DNA from: Acidimangrovimonas pyrenivorans | GTDB taxonomy: Bacteria; Pseudomonadota; Alphaproteobacteria; Rhodobacterales; Rhodobacteraceae | Length of the DNA stretch: 64,000 bases | Assembly (NCBI RefSeq): GCF_042643245.1 | Contig: NZ_JBHRSK010000004.1 | Span: forward strand, 434,001-498,000 | Reading direction: 5' to 3' | Shown: positions 1-7,948 of the stretch, piece after piece | How positions within the stretch are numbered: position 1 is the stretch's first letter | How the letters are laid out: each line of letters begins with the position of its first letter | Translations under genes and position numbers: made by a program | The notes under the pieces: model-generated | Told to the model about the DNA's origin: nothing | Seen by the model: only the letters and a program-made list of their open reading frames with translations | Databases searched by the model: none

Positions 1-186
1 CCGGTCTGCGAACCCGCGGGCAGGCCCCGGGACGGCGGCGCGACGCCATGGCGGCGAGCGGCGATTGTTCCTGCCGTCACGCTCTGTTAACCCTAGCGGG
101 GCAAAGATTACCCGTGGGTTAAGAGGACCATCCTTTCGGCTGTCCCTCCCCGGGATCGGCGGTGCAGGGACAAGAGGGATGAACGC
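1..186. other. Leading intergenic stretch, no supported gene
   Basis: No reading frame with coding character is supported here, although the 3' end of an upstream gene could lie in the first 90 bases, where one frame closes with TAA at 88-90. An inverted repeat TTAACCC (87-93) / GGGTTAA (116-122) separated by 22 bases lies in the likely promoter region of the next gene. Its function is unknown. Confidence 0.4.
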
Positions 187-1077
187 ATGATCGTGTCGAT
201 GACCGGCTTCGCCTCGCGCAAGGGCGAGGGGGCGGGCGCGCGCTGGAGCTGGGATATCCGCAGCGTCAACGGCAAGGGGCTCGATCTGCGGCTGCGGCTG
301 CCCGACGGCATCGCCGGGCTGGAGCAGGCGGTCCGCGCCGAACTGGGCAAGCGGGTCCAGCGCGGCAATGTCAGCCTGACGCTCAAGCTGACGCGCGAGG
401 CCGGGGCCGAGGCGCTGCGGCTGAACCCCGAGGTCCTGGCCGCGGTGCTGACGGCGCTGGCCGGGGTCGAGCGGGCGGCGAACGAGCGCGGCGTGGTGCT
501 GGCCCAGACCTCGGCGGCCGAGATCCTGGCCCAGCGCGGCGTGCTCGACGCCGGCGGCGAGGAGGAGGACAGCGCGCCGCTGCTGGCGGCGCTGATGGCC
601 GACCTGCCGGGACTGCTCGACGCTTTCCAGGAAATGCGGGCGGCCGAGGGCACGGCGCTGGCCGAGGTGCTGGCGGGCCAGGTCGACCGGATCGCGGCGC
701 TGGCGGCCGAGGCACGCGAACTGGCCACGGCACGGCGGGCGCAGATGGACGAGACCCTGCGCGAAAACCTTGCCCGCGTGCTCGCCAATGCCGCCGAGGC
801 CGATCCCGACCGGGTGGCGCAGGAACTGGCGCTGATCGCGGTCAAGGCCGACGTGACCGAGGAGCTCGACCGGCTCGACGCCCATGTCGCCTCGGCCCGC
901 GCCCATCTTGCCGGCACCGGCCCGGTGGGCCGCAAGCTCGACTTCCTGACGCAGGAATTCAACCGCGAGGCCAACACCTTGTGCTCGAAATCGCAGAATG
1001 CCGAACTGACCCGGGTCGGGCTTGACCTCAAGCTCGTCATCGACCAGATGCGCGAGCAGGTTCAGAACGTGGAGTGA
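187..1077 (+). CDS. yicC: YicC family endoribonuclease-like protein
   Basis: This 296-residue protein matches the YicC/YloC family. It opens with the typical MIVSMTGFA and ends with the family's conserved C-terminal DUF1732 region, closing in REQVQNVE. Members are reported to be stress-related endoribonucleases. The length is as usual. The ATG at 187 follows an AAGAGGGA ribosome-binding site about 8 bases away. It lies just upstream of gmk with a 6-base gap, the common yicC-gmk arrangement, so the two are almost certainly co-transcribed. The exact RNA target cannot be told from sequence. Confidence 0.95.
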   Translation: MIVSMTGFASRKGEGAGARWSWDIRSVNGKGLDLRLRLPDGIAGLEQAVRAELGKRVQRGNVSLTLKLTREAGAEALRLNPEVLAAVLTALAGVERAANERGVVLAQTSAAEILAQRGVLDAGGEEEDSAPLLAALMADLPGLLDAFQEMRAAEGTALAEVLAGQVDRIAALAAEARELATARRAQMDETLRENLARVLANAAEADPDRVAQELALIAVKADVTEELDRLDAHVASARAHLAGTGPVGRKLDFLTQEFNREANTLCSKSQNAELTRVGLDLKLVIDQMREQVQNVE

Positions 1078-1083
1078 GATGCG

Positions 1084-1725
1084 GTGACGATGCAGCGGCG
1101 CGGCCTTCTGGTCATCCTGTCTTCGCCCTCCGGGGCGGGCAAATCGACGCTGGCCCGGCGGCTGATGCAATGGGACCCGACACTGAGCTTCTCGGTCTCG
1201 GCCACCACCCGCACCCCGCGCCCGGGCGAGGTTGACGGCGCCGACTATTTCTTCCGCTCGCGCGAGGAGTTCCTGGCCATGGTCGAGGCCGGCGAGATGC
1301 TGGAACATGCCGAGGTCTTCGGCAATTTCTACGGCACCCCGCGCGCCCCGGTCGAACAGGCGATGGAGGCCGGCCGCGACACGCTGTTCGATATCGACTG
1401 GCAGGGCGGCCAGCAGATCCGCAATTCGCCGCTGGGCCGCGACGTGATCTCGGTCTTCGTCCTGCCGCCCTCGATCGCCGAGCTCGAGCGCCGGCTGCGG
1501 GGCCGGGGCCAGGACAGCGAGGAGGTCATCGCCGGCCGGATGGAGAAGAGCCAGGCCGAGATCAGCCACTGGGCGGAATACGACTACGTGCTGGTCAACC
1601 GCGATATCGACGTGGCCGAGCAGGAGCTGCGCACCATCCTGACGGCCGAGCGGATGCGCCGCGACCGCCAGCCCGGCCTGACCGAATTCGTCCGCGGCCT
1701 CAACCAGGAGTTCGAAGACAGATGA
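1084..1725 (+). CDS. gmk: Guanylate kinase
   Basis: Guanylate kinase phosphorylates GMP/dGMP with ATP in purine nucleotide synthesis, in the cytoplasm. The P-loop PSGAGKS is at residues 15-21, followed by the GMP-binding SATTRTPRPGEVDGADYFF segment. At 213 residues it has the usual length. I chose the GTG at 1084 because GGAG at 1071-1074 lies 9 bases before it; the ATG at 1090 would place it 15 bases away. It follows yicC closely and its stop overlaps the next start in an ATGA arrangement, so translation is probably coupled. Confidence 0.97.
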   Translation: MTMQRRGLLVILSSPSGAGKSTLARRLMQWDPTLSFSVSATTRTPRPGEVDGADYFFRSREEFLAMVEAGEMLEHAEVFGNFYGTPRAPVEQAMEAGRDTLFDIDWQGGQQIRNSPLGRDVISVFVLPPSIAELERRLRGRGQDSEEVIAGRMEKSQAEISHWAEYDYVLVNRDIDVAEQELRTILTAERMRRDRQPGLTEFVRGLNQEFEDR

Positions 1726-2246
1726 TCTATGCGCTCGACGGCATCACCCCGACCTTCCCCGAAGACGGCGACTACTGGGTCGCCCCCGATGCCAACCTGA
1801 TCGGCAAGGTGGTGCTGGAGAGCGGCGCCTCGGTCTGGTTCGGCTCGACCCTGCGCGGCGACAACGAGGAGATCCGGGTCGGGGCCGGCTCGAACGTGCA
1901 GGAGAACTGCGTCTTCCACACCGACATCGGCTACCCGCTGAGCGTCGGGCGGAACTGCACCATCGGCCACAAGGTGATGCTGCACGGCTGCACCATCGGC
2001 GACGGCGCGCTGATCGGCATGGGGGCGACGGTGCTGAACGGAGCCAAGATCGGCAAGGGCTGCCTGATCGGCGCCGGCGCCCTGATCACCGAGGGCAAGG
2101 AGATCCCCGACGGCAGCCTGGTGATGGGCGCGCCGGGCAAGGTGGTGCGGATGCTGGACGATGCGGCGCAGGCGGGGCTGATCGCCTCGGCTCAGCATTA
2201 CCAGGACAACATGCGCCGCTACCGGGCCGGGTTGAAGCCGGTCTGA
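1722..2246 (+). CDS. Gamma-type carbonic anhydrase family protein
   Basis: A 174-residue left-handed beta-helix protein of the gamma carbonic anhydrase/PaaY/YrdA family, with hexapeptide repeats throughout. The putative zinc-binding histidines are in the segments CVFHTDIG and TIGHKVMLHGC. Family members are trimeric zinc proteins; some hydrate CO2, many have no proven activity, so catalysis is inferred only. The start codon overlaps the gmk stop (ATGA), so it is the third gene of a yicC-gmk operon. It is followed by a hairpin-bearing dispersed repeat. Confidence 0.9.
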   Translation: MIYALDGITPTFPEDGDYWVAPDANLIGKVVLESGASVWFGSTLRGDNEEIRVGAGSNVQENCVFHTDIGYPLSVGRNCTIGHKVMLHGCTIGDGALIGMGATVLNGAKIGKGCLIGAGALITEGKEIPDGSLVMGAPGKVVRMLDDAAQAGLIASAQHYQDNMRRYRAGLKPV

Positions 2247-2250
2247 GCAA

Positions 2251-2303
2251 GGCCGGGGGCGCTGCCCCCGGACCCCCGGGATATTTTCGCTGAGAGGAAA
2301 GCA
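2251..2303 (+). repeat. Dispersed GGGATATTT element, copy 1
   Basis: A short hairpin (CCGGGGGC / GCCCCCGG) is followed by ACCCCCGGGATATTTTCG and a purine-rich GAGAGGAAAG tail. Related copies are at 25443, 25530 (inverted), 33787 and 43104. It follows the carbonic anhydrase gene and could end transcription, but it lacks a clean U-tract directly after the stem. Confidence 0.75.
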
Positions 2304-2388
2304 GGGCGGAACGGGACATCTTTGCGACCGTCGCGCGCTTGCGGGCGCGCGCGGGCCGTGCGATGGGAACGGCAAAGGAGTGCCCGCC

Positions 2389-3594
2389 ATGACCGACCGC
2401 AAGCCCTTCGAAACCCTCGTCCGCCGCACCGGCTGGCCCGACAGCGTCAGCCGCGCCGTGGCGACGCCGATCCAGCCTTCCGTCGTCTATGCCTCCGACA
2501 GCCCGGACGAGCTCGACGCGCAATATGCCGGCGATGTCGCGGGCTACACCTACGCCCGTGAGGGCCATCCCAATGCCGACGTGCTGGCGCGCAAGATCGA
2601 CGGGCTGGAGGGCGCCGAGGGCGGGTTGATCACCGGCTCGGGCATGGCGGCGGTGACGGCGGCGCTGATGGGGCTGCTGAACGCGGGCGACCACATCATC
2701 GGCGGCGACCAGCTCTACGGCCGCTCGCTGCGGCTGATGACCCAGGACCTCAACCGCTTCGGCATCGCCACCAGCCTGGCCGACCCGACCGACATCGCCG
2801 CCATCGAGGCCGCGATCCGGCCGGAGACGAAGATGATCCTGGTCGAGGTGGTCTCGAACCCGACGCTGCGGGTGGCCGACATGGAGGGCATCGCCCGGCT
2901 CTGCGCCGAGCGCCGGATCCTGCTGGCGGTCGACAACACCTTCACCACGCCGCGCGCCTACCGGCCCTTCGACCACGGCGCCGATATCGTCATCCATTCG
3001 GTGACCAAGCTGCTGGCCGGCCATTCCGACGCCACGCTGGGCTATGTCGCCGCCCGCGATCCGGCCCATCGCAAGGCGATCTACGATTTCGCCGTCACCA
3101 CCGGGCTGACGCCGAGCCCGTTCGACTGCTGGCTGGCCGAGCGCGGCCTCTACACCTTCAGCCTGCGCTACGACCGGGCCGAGGAGAACGCGCGCCAGCT
3201 GGCCGCCCACCTGGCCAGCCTGACCGGGGTCAAGCGGGTGCTCTACCCGACCCGGCCGGACCATCCCGATCACAACCGGGCGATGGCGCTGCTGGGCGCG
3301 CGCGGCGGCAACATGCTGTCCTTCGAGCTCGAAGGCGGCCGGGCGGCGGCCAACGCGATGACCCGGGCGATGCCCGAACTCGCCTTCGCGCCGACGCTGG
3401 GCGATATCGGCACGACCCTGTCGCACCCGGCCTCGAGCTCGCACCGGGCGATGTCGCCCGAGGCGCGCGAAGCCAATGGCATCAGCGAGGGCTTCTTCCG
3501 CATCTCGGTCGGCTGCGAGGAGATCGAGCTGCTGATGCGCGACTTCTCGGCCGGGGTCGCGGCAGCCGAGGCGGCGGGCGAGGCGGCGGGCTAG
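2389..3594 (+). CDS. metC: Cys/Met metabolism PLP-dependent enzyme (cystathionine beta-lyase type)
   Basis: This 401-residue protein belongs to the PLP-dependent Cys/Met metabolism family (fold type I), which includes cystathionine beta-lyase, gamma-synthase and methionine gamma-lyase. The Schiff-base lysine is K207 in HSVTKLLAGHSDA, with the cofactor-binding GSGMAAV segment near residue 82. The ATG at 2389 is preferred over an in-frame GTG at 2380 because AAAGGAG (2374-2380) lies 8 bases before the ATG. It stands alone, convergent and overlapping by 4 bases with the following minus-strand gene. The choice of beta-lyase over other members is uncertain. Confidence 0.85.
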   Translation: MTDRKPFETLVRRTGWPDSVSRAVATPIQPSVVYASDSPDELDAQYAGDVAGYTYAREGHPNADVLARKIDGLEGAEGGLITGSGMAAVTAALMGLLNAGDHIIGGDQLYGRSLRLMTQDLNRFGIATSLADPTDIAAIEAAIRPETKMILVEVVSNPTLRVADMEGIARLCAERRILLAVDNTFTTPRAYRPFDHGADIVIHSVTKLLAGHSDATLGYVAARDPAHRKAIYDFAVTTGLTPSPFDCWLAERGLYTFSLRYDRAEENARQLAAHLASLTGVKRVLYPTRPDHPDHNRAMALLGARGGNMLSFELEGGRAAANAMTRAMPELAFAPTLGDIGTTLSHPASSSHRAMSPEAREANGISEGFFRISVGCEEIELLMRDFSAGVAAAEAAGEAAG

Positions 3595-3974
3595 GGCGCG
3601 GCCGCGGGCAGCTCGACCAGGTCGCAGGGCAGGCCGGGCACGGCGGCGGCGATTTCGGCGCGCACCATCGCCGGGTTTGGCAGCCGCCGGCTGAGCGCGC
3701 AGACCCGGCCCTGCCAGTTCAGCCCGTCCAGGCGCTTGAGCACGTCGATGACGTCGAAGCGGAGGGTGAAGAGCGGGCAGAGCACCAGCCGGGGCCGGAT
3801 CCGGGCGATCATCGCCCGGTCGAGGTCCTCGAAGCGGACATGCAGCAGGTCTTCGCCCGAGGCCAGCGCGGCGGCGCCCTCCGGCGCGTCCTCGACGCCG
3901 CAGCCGACGATGACGAGAACCGGCCCGCGCCGGTCGGCCGGGTCGGGGGAATGCTCAGGCGCGGCGATCGGCAT
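3591..3974 (-). CDS. Conserved small protein of unknown function
   Basis: A 127-residue protein I do not recognise. It begins MPIAAPEHSPDPADRRGPVL and contains a predicted beta-alpha core with VLVIVGCGVEDAP and RPRLVLCPLFTLRFDVIDVLKRL, resembling a degenerate Rossmann or receiver-like fold. The start at 3974 is supported by GGGAGGA six bases upstream on the minus strand; a longer reading frame to 4130 has no such site. Its stop overlaps the end of the PLP enzyme gene in convergent orientation. It is divergent from phoR. Confidence 0.7.
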   Translation of the reverse strand: MPIAAPEHSPDPADRRGPVLVIVGCGVEDAPEGAAALASGEDLLHVRFEDLDRAMIARIRPRLVLCPLFTLRFDVIDVLKRLDGLNWQGRVCALSRRLPNPAMVRAEIAAAVPGLPCDLVELPAAAP

Positions 3975-4171
3975 CTGCGGTCCTCCCGGCGGGCCGCGCC
4001 GCCGGCCGGGCGATCGCGGCGCGATCGCGGGCTCGGGGCGGGCCGCCAAACGCGCACAGGGTATCGCGACGGGCCCGCGGGGCAAGCCCGGTCTTCGCGA
4101 TATGTTTACTTCGCGGCGCCCCTGCCGCAACCTGCGCTGCGCCTGACAGGCGGGCGCAACGGGAGACGGGA

Positions 4172-5227
4172 ATGAATTCGGATCTGCTCAAATCCTTGCT
4201 GGCCGGGGTGCCGTTGCCGCTGGTGCTGATCGCGCGCGACGAGCGCATCATGGCGGCCAACGCCGCCGCCCGGGCGATCTATGGCGCCGGGATCGAGGGC
4301 CGGCACTACATCACCGTGATGCGCCAGCCGGTGCTGCTGGACGCGATCGAGGGCACCATGCGCCACCGCCAGCCGTCGCAGGCGCGGCTGTCGGTCTCGG
4401 GGGCCGGCGGCCGCGAGACCACCTGGAAGGTGCTGGCGGCGCCGGTCTCGGGCGAGGGGGCCGATGGCGTGCTGGTCAGCTTCGAGGACACCACCGATCT
4501 GGAACAGGCCGGGCAGATGCGGCGCGATTTCGTCGCCAATGTCAGCCACGAGCTGCGCACGCCGCTGACCGCGCTGCTGGGCTTCATCGAGACGCTGAAG
4601 GGGGCGGCGCGCGACGACAATGCCGCGCGCGACCGCTTCCTGGGCATCATGGAGCGCGAGGCGGGGCGGATGAACCGGCTGGTCAGCGACCTGCTGTCGC
4701 TGAGCCGGGTCGAGGCCGAGGAGCGGGTGCGCCCGGTCGAGCGGATCGACATCCTGGCGCTGCTCGGCGCCTCGGTGGCGGCACTGCGGCCGATGGCGGC
4801 CGAGGCCGGGGTGACGATCGAGATGACCGGCGAGGCGGCGGACCCGGAGGCGACGATCCTGGTGCAGGCCGATCCCGACCAGATGACCCAGGTGTTCAAC
4901 AACCTGATCGAGAACGCGGTCAAATACGGTGGCGCCGGCAAGCAGGTGACCGTCGATGTCAGCCGCCAGGCCCGCGACGCCTCGTTGCGGGCGCCGGCGG
5001 TGCGGATCGACGTCATCGACCGCGGCGAGGGAATCGACGCCATCCACATTCCGCGCCTGACCGAGCGATTCTACCGCGTCGACAGCCACCGTTCGCGCGA
5101 GAAGGGCGGCACGGGGCTGGGGCTGGCCATCGTCAAGCACATCGTCAACCGCCATCGCGGCCGTTTCCGGATCGAAAGCGAAAAGGGCGAGGGAAGTAAA
5201 TTCTCCGTGCTTTTGCCTGAAAGCTAA
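4172..5227 (+). CDS. phoR: PhoR sensor histidine kinase
   Basis: A 351-residue histidine kinase at the head of the phosphate regulon. It has an N-terminal PAS-like domain (about 10-105), a HisKA domain with the phospho-acceptor H126 in VSHELRTPLT, and a HATPase domain with the N-box NNLIENAVKYG and the G-boxes DRGEGI and GTGLGL. I see no transmembrane segment; only a short hydrophobic stretch occurs near residue 10. It is therefore probably cytoplasmic and should sense phosphate through PstB/PhoU contacts rather than directly. The partner regulator phoB closes the cluster at 11519. Start: ATG at 4172 after GGGAGACGGG. Confidence 0.93.
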   Translation: MNSDLLKSLLAGVPLPLVLIARDERIMAANAAARAIYGAGIEGRHYITVMRQPVLLDAIEGTMRHRQPSQARLSVSGAGGRETTWKVLAAPVSGEGADGVLVSFEDTTDLEQAGQMRRDFVANVSHELRTPLTALLGFIETLKGAARDDNAARDRFLGIMEREAGRMNRLVSDLLSLSRVEAEERVRPVERIDILALLGASVAALRPMAAEAGVTIEMTGEAADPEATILVQADPDQMTQVFNNLIENAVKYGGAGKQVTVDVSRQARDASLRAPAVRIDVIDRGEGIDAIHIPRLTERFYRVDSHRSREKGGTGLGLAIVKHIVNRHRGRFRIESEKGEGSKFSVLLPES

Positions 5228-5286
5228 GGGATTTTCGCACACATTGCGGTGAACTTTGTAACAGGGTGCGGCGATTTCGCCGGCGG

Positions 5287-5315
5287 CTGTCATGAAACCG
5301 TTACATGACTGTCAC
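5287..5315 (+). promoter_or_regulatory. PhoB box with three half-sites upstream of pstS
   Basis: Three direct repeats at an exact 11-base period match the PhoB half-site CTGTCAY: CTGTCAT (5287-5293), CCGTTAC (5298-5304) and CTGTCAC (5309-5315), with AT-rich 4-base spacers GAAA and ATGA. The last half-site would replace the -35 element; a -10 is not clear (candidates CATTGT at 5321 or GCTAGA at 5335). It lies about 80 bases before the pstS start, so pstS should be induced by phosphate starvation. Confidence 0.9.
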
Positions 5316-5393
5316 AAAAGCATTGTGCCGGGGGGCTAGACCGCCCCACAAGGCCGCCGGAGCGCGGTCGCAACGCACCCAAGGAGCATTCGC

Positions 5394-6425
5394 ATGAATT
5401 CCGTGAAACTGACCGCCTCGGCGCTCGCGATCATGGCCGTCTCGGCCACCGCCGCCGCCGCCCGCGACCAGATCCAGATCGCCGGCTCGTCGACCGTGCT
5501 GCCCTATGCCACCATCGTCGCCGAAGCCTTCGGCGAGAACACCGACTTCCCGACCCCGGTGGTCGAATCGGGCGGCTCCTCGGCCGGCCTGAAGAAGTTC
5601 TGTGAAGGCGTCGGCGAGAACACCATCGACATCGCCAACGCCTCGCGCCTGATCAAGGACAGCGAGATCAAGACCTGCGCCGCGAACGGTGTCACCGACA
5701 TCATGTATGTCCGCATCGGCTATGACGGCATCGTCTTCGCCAGCGACATCAACGGCAACAGCTTCGCCTTCACCCCGGCCGACTGGTACAAGGCGCTGGC
5801 CGCCAAGGTCGTCGTCGACGGCAAGGTGGTCGAGAACACCGCGACCAACTGGCACGACGTCAATGCCGACCTGCCGGACCAGGAAATCCAGGCCTTCGTC
5901 CCGGGCACCAAGCACGGCACCCGCGAAGTCTTCGAGGTCAAGGTGATCGAGCAGGGCTGCAAGGACACCGGCGCCTACGACGTGCTGCTGAAGGCCAATG
6001 ACGGCAACAAGAAAGCCGCCGTGAAGGCCTGCACCGAGCTGCGCACCGACGGCCGTTCGGTCGATATCGACGGCGACTACACCGAGACGCTGGCCCGGAT
6101 CGACAGCAACAAGAACGGCATCGGCGTCTTCGGCCTGTCGTTCTACGAGAACAACACCGACAAGCTGCAGGTCGCGACCATGGACGGCGTGACGCCCTCG
6201 ACCGAGACCATCGCCTCGGGCGAGTACCCGGTTTCGCGCCCGCTGCAGTTCTACGTCAAGAAGGCCCATATCGGCGTCGTGCCGGGCCTGAAGGAATACG
6301 TCCAGTTCTTCGTCTCGGACGAGGTTGCCGGCCCTGACGGCCCGCTGGCCGCCTACGGCCTGGTTGCCGACCCGGAGCTGGCCAAGACCCAGGCCGCGGT
6401 CGATGCCGAAGAGACCATGAAGTAA
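5394..6425 (+). CDS. pstS: Phosphate ABC transporter substrate-binding protein PstS
   Basis: The periplasmic phosphate-binding protein of the high-affinity Pst importer, 343 residues. A Sec signal peptide covers about residues 1-23 (hydrophobic core, ending near AAAARDQ). The mature protein begins with the phosphate-binding IAGSSTVLPYA loop, and ESGGSSAGLKKFC and GTKHGTREVFE provide further ligand segments. It is directly downstream of the PhoB box and upstream of pstC, separated by a strong hairpin that may set a high PstS to PstCAB ratio. RBS AAGGAG lies 8 bases before the ATG. Confidence 0.97.
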   Translation: MNSVKLTASALAIMAVSATAAAARDQIQIAGSSTVLPYATIVAEAFGENTDFPTPVVESGGSSAGLKKFCEGVGENTIDIANASRLIKDSEIKTCAANGVTDIMYVRIGYDGIVFASDINGNSFAFTPADWYKALAAKVVVDGKVVENTATNWHDVNADLPDQEIQAFVPGTKHGTREVFEVKVIEQGCKDTGAYDVLLKANDGNKKAAVKACTELRTDGRSVDIDGDYTETLARIDSNKNGIGVFGLSFYENNTDKLQVATMDGVTPSTETIASGEYPVSRPLQFYVKKAHIGVVPGLKEYVQFFVSDEVAGPDGPLAAYGLVADPELAKTQAAVDAEETMK

Positions 6426-6433
6426 GACCACAG

Positions 6434-6459
6434 GCGGGGGGCGCTCCGGTGCCCCCCGC
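6434..6459 (+). terminator. GC-rich hairpin after pstS
   Basis: A perfect 9-bp stem GCGGGGGGC (6434-6442) / GCCCCCCGC (6451-6459) with an 8-base loop, lying between pstS and pstC. There is no full U-tract, so it probably acts as a partial terminator or 3' stabiliser rather than a full stop; the operon clearly continues into pstC. Confidence 0.7.
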
Positions 6460-6487
6460 ATCCCCTTGCTGACTTTTCGAGGCGCTG

Positions 6488-7948
6488 ATGCCCGTTTTCT
6501 GGATCGTCGTGATCGTTCTTGCCCTGGCGGCGCTCGGCTATATCGCCGGACGCCGCCGCGCTCTTTCCAGCGCCGGCGGGGATATTCGCAAACTTCATTC
6601 CCTGCCATCCTATTACGGCTGGAACGCGGCGCTGCTGGCCGCCGTGCCGGCCTTTCTGCTGCTGATCGTCTGGTTGCTGGGCCAGCCGGCGCTGATCGAG
6701 CGCCAGGTCACCGGCATGATCCCCGAGACCGCGATCCCCGAGGGCTCGAACATCTCGCTGGTGATGAGCGACGTGCGCCGCGTGGCCGACGGGCTCGACC
6801 TGGCCGTGTCGCAGGGCGTGATGACGGCCGAGGAGGCCCGGACGATGCGGGCCGGCGAGACCGATGTCCGCGCCGAGCTGGGCAAGATCGGCATCGCGCT
6901 GGGGTCCGAGGTGAACCCCACGGTGATGCTGGCCGCGCAGCGGTTCCGCCAGCTGACCCATAGCGGCAACCTGGCGCTGACCGTCGCCGCGCTGGCGCTG
7001 GCGCTGGCCGGGCTGGGCTATGGCATGGCGCGGATCCGGCCCGAGTTCCGGGCCCGCAACACCGTCGAGCGGGCGGTGAAGGCGCTGCTGATCCTGGCCT
7101 CGACCATCGCCATCCTGACCACCGCCGGCATCGTGCTGTCGATGCTGTTCGAGACCCGCAACTTCTTCGCCCAGTATTCCTGGGTGAAGTTCTTCTTCGG
7201 CACCACCTGGTCACCGAACTTCCGCGGCGGCTCGGATCTCGGCATCCTGCCGCTGCTCTGGGGCACGCTCTATATCAGCCTGATCGCGCTGGTGGTCTCG
7301 GTGCCGATCGGGCTGTTCGCCGCCGTCTACCTCTCGGAATATGCCGGCCGCAAGATGCGCGCGCTGGCCAAGCCGGCGATCGAGATCCTCGCCGGCATCC
7401 CGACCATCGTCTACGGCCTGTTCGCCCTGATCACCGTCGGCCCGCTGCTGCGCGACTACTTCGCCCGGCCGATGGGGCTGGGCGAGAGCGGCTCTTCGGT
7501 GATGACCGCGGGCCTGGTCATGGGGGTGATGCTGATCCCCTTCGTCTCGTCGCTGTCCGACGACATCATCAACGCCGTGCCGCAAAGCCTGCGCGACGGC
7601 TCGCTCGGGCTTGGCGCGACGCCGTCCGAGACCATCCGCCAGGTGGTGCTGCCGGCGGCGCTGCCGGGCATCGTCGGCGCCATCCTGCTGGCCGCCTCGC
7701 GCGCCATCGGCGAGACCATGATCGTGGTGCTCGGGGCAGGGGCGGCGGCCAAGCTCGACCTCAACCCGTTCGAGGCGATGACGACGGTGACGGTGAAGAT
7801 CGTCAGCCAGCTGACCGGCGACACCGATTTCGCCGCGCCGGAGACGCTGGTCGCCTTCGCCCTCGGCCTGACCCTCTTCGTGCTCACGCTCGGGCTCAAC
7901 GTTCTGGCGCTCTACATCGTGCGCAAATACCGGGAGCAATACGAATGA
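6488..7948 (+). CDS. pstC: Phosphate ABC transporter permease PstC
   Basis: Inner-membrane permease subunit of the Pst phosphate importer, 486 residues. This is longer than the roughly 320 residues of the E. coli protein because of an N-terminal extension of about 190 residues carrying membrane segments (near 4-22, 50-70 and 155-175) and a soluble part, as is usual in alphaproteobacteria. The C-terminal permease domain (about 250-480) contains the ABC-interacting loop SLRDGSLGLGATPSETIRQVVLPAALPG in EAA-loop position. Its stop overlaps the pstA start by 4 bases. Confidence 0.95.
   Translation: MPVFWIVVIVLALAALGYIAGRRRALSSAGGDIRKLHSLPSYYGWNAALLAAVPAFLLLIVWLLGQPALIERQVTGMIPETAIPEGSNISLVMSDVRRVADGLDLAVSQGVMTAEEARTMRAGETDVRAELGKIGIALGSEVNPTVMLAAQRFRQLTHSGNLALTVAALALALAGLGYGMARIRPEFRARNTVERAVKALLILASTIAILTTAGIVLSMLFETRNFFAQYSWVKFFFGTTWSPNFRGGSDLGILPLLWGTLYISLIALVVSVPIGLFAAVYLSEYAGRKMRALAKPAIEILAGIPTIVYGLFALITVGPLLRDYFARPMGLGESGSSVMTAGLVMGVMLIPFVSSLSDDIINAVPQSLRDGSLGLGATPSETIRQVVLPAALPGIVGAILLAASRAIGETMIVVLGAGAAAKLDLNPFEAMTTVTVKIVSQLTGDTDFAAPETLVAFALGLTLFVLTLGLNVLALYIVRKYREQYE

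Noticed and set aside
4007..4028. Two GCGATCGC octamers near the phoR start
   Set aside because: These palindromes are easily formed in DNA of this composition and show no arrangement suggesting a binding site.
6570..6600. A GGGGATATT match to the dispersed element inside pstC
   Set aside because: It lies in coding sequence without the hairpin or the purine tail, so it is probably a chance match.
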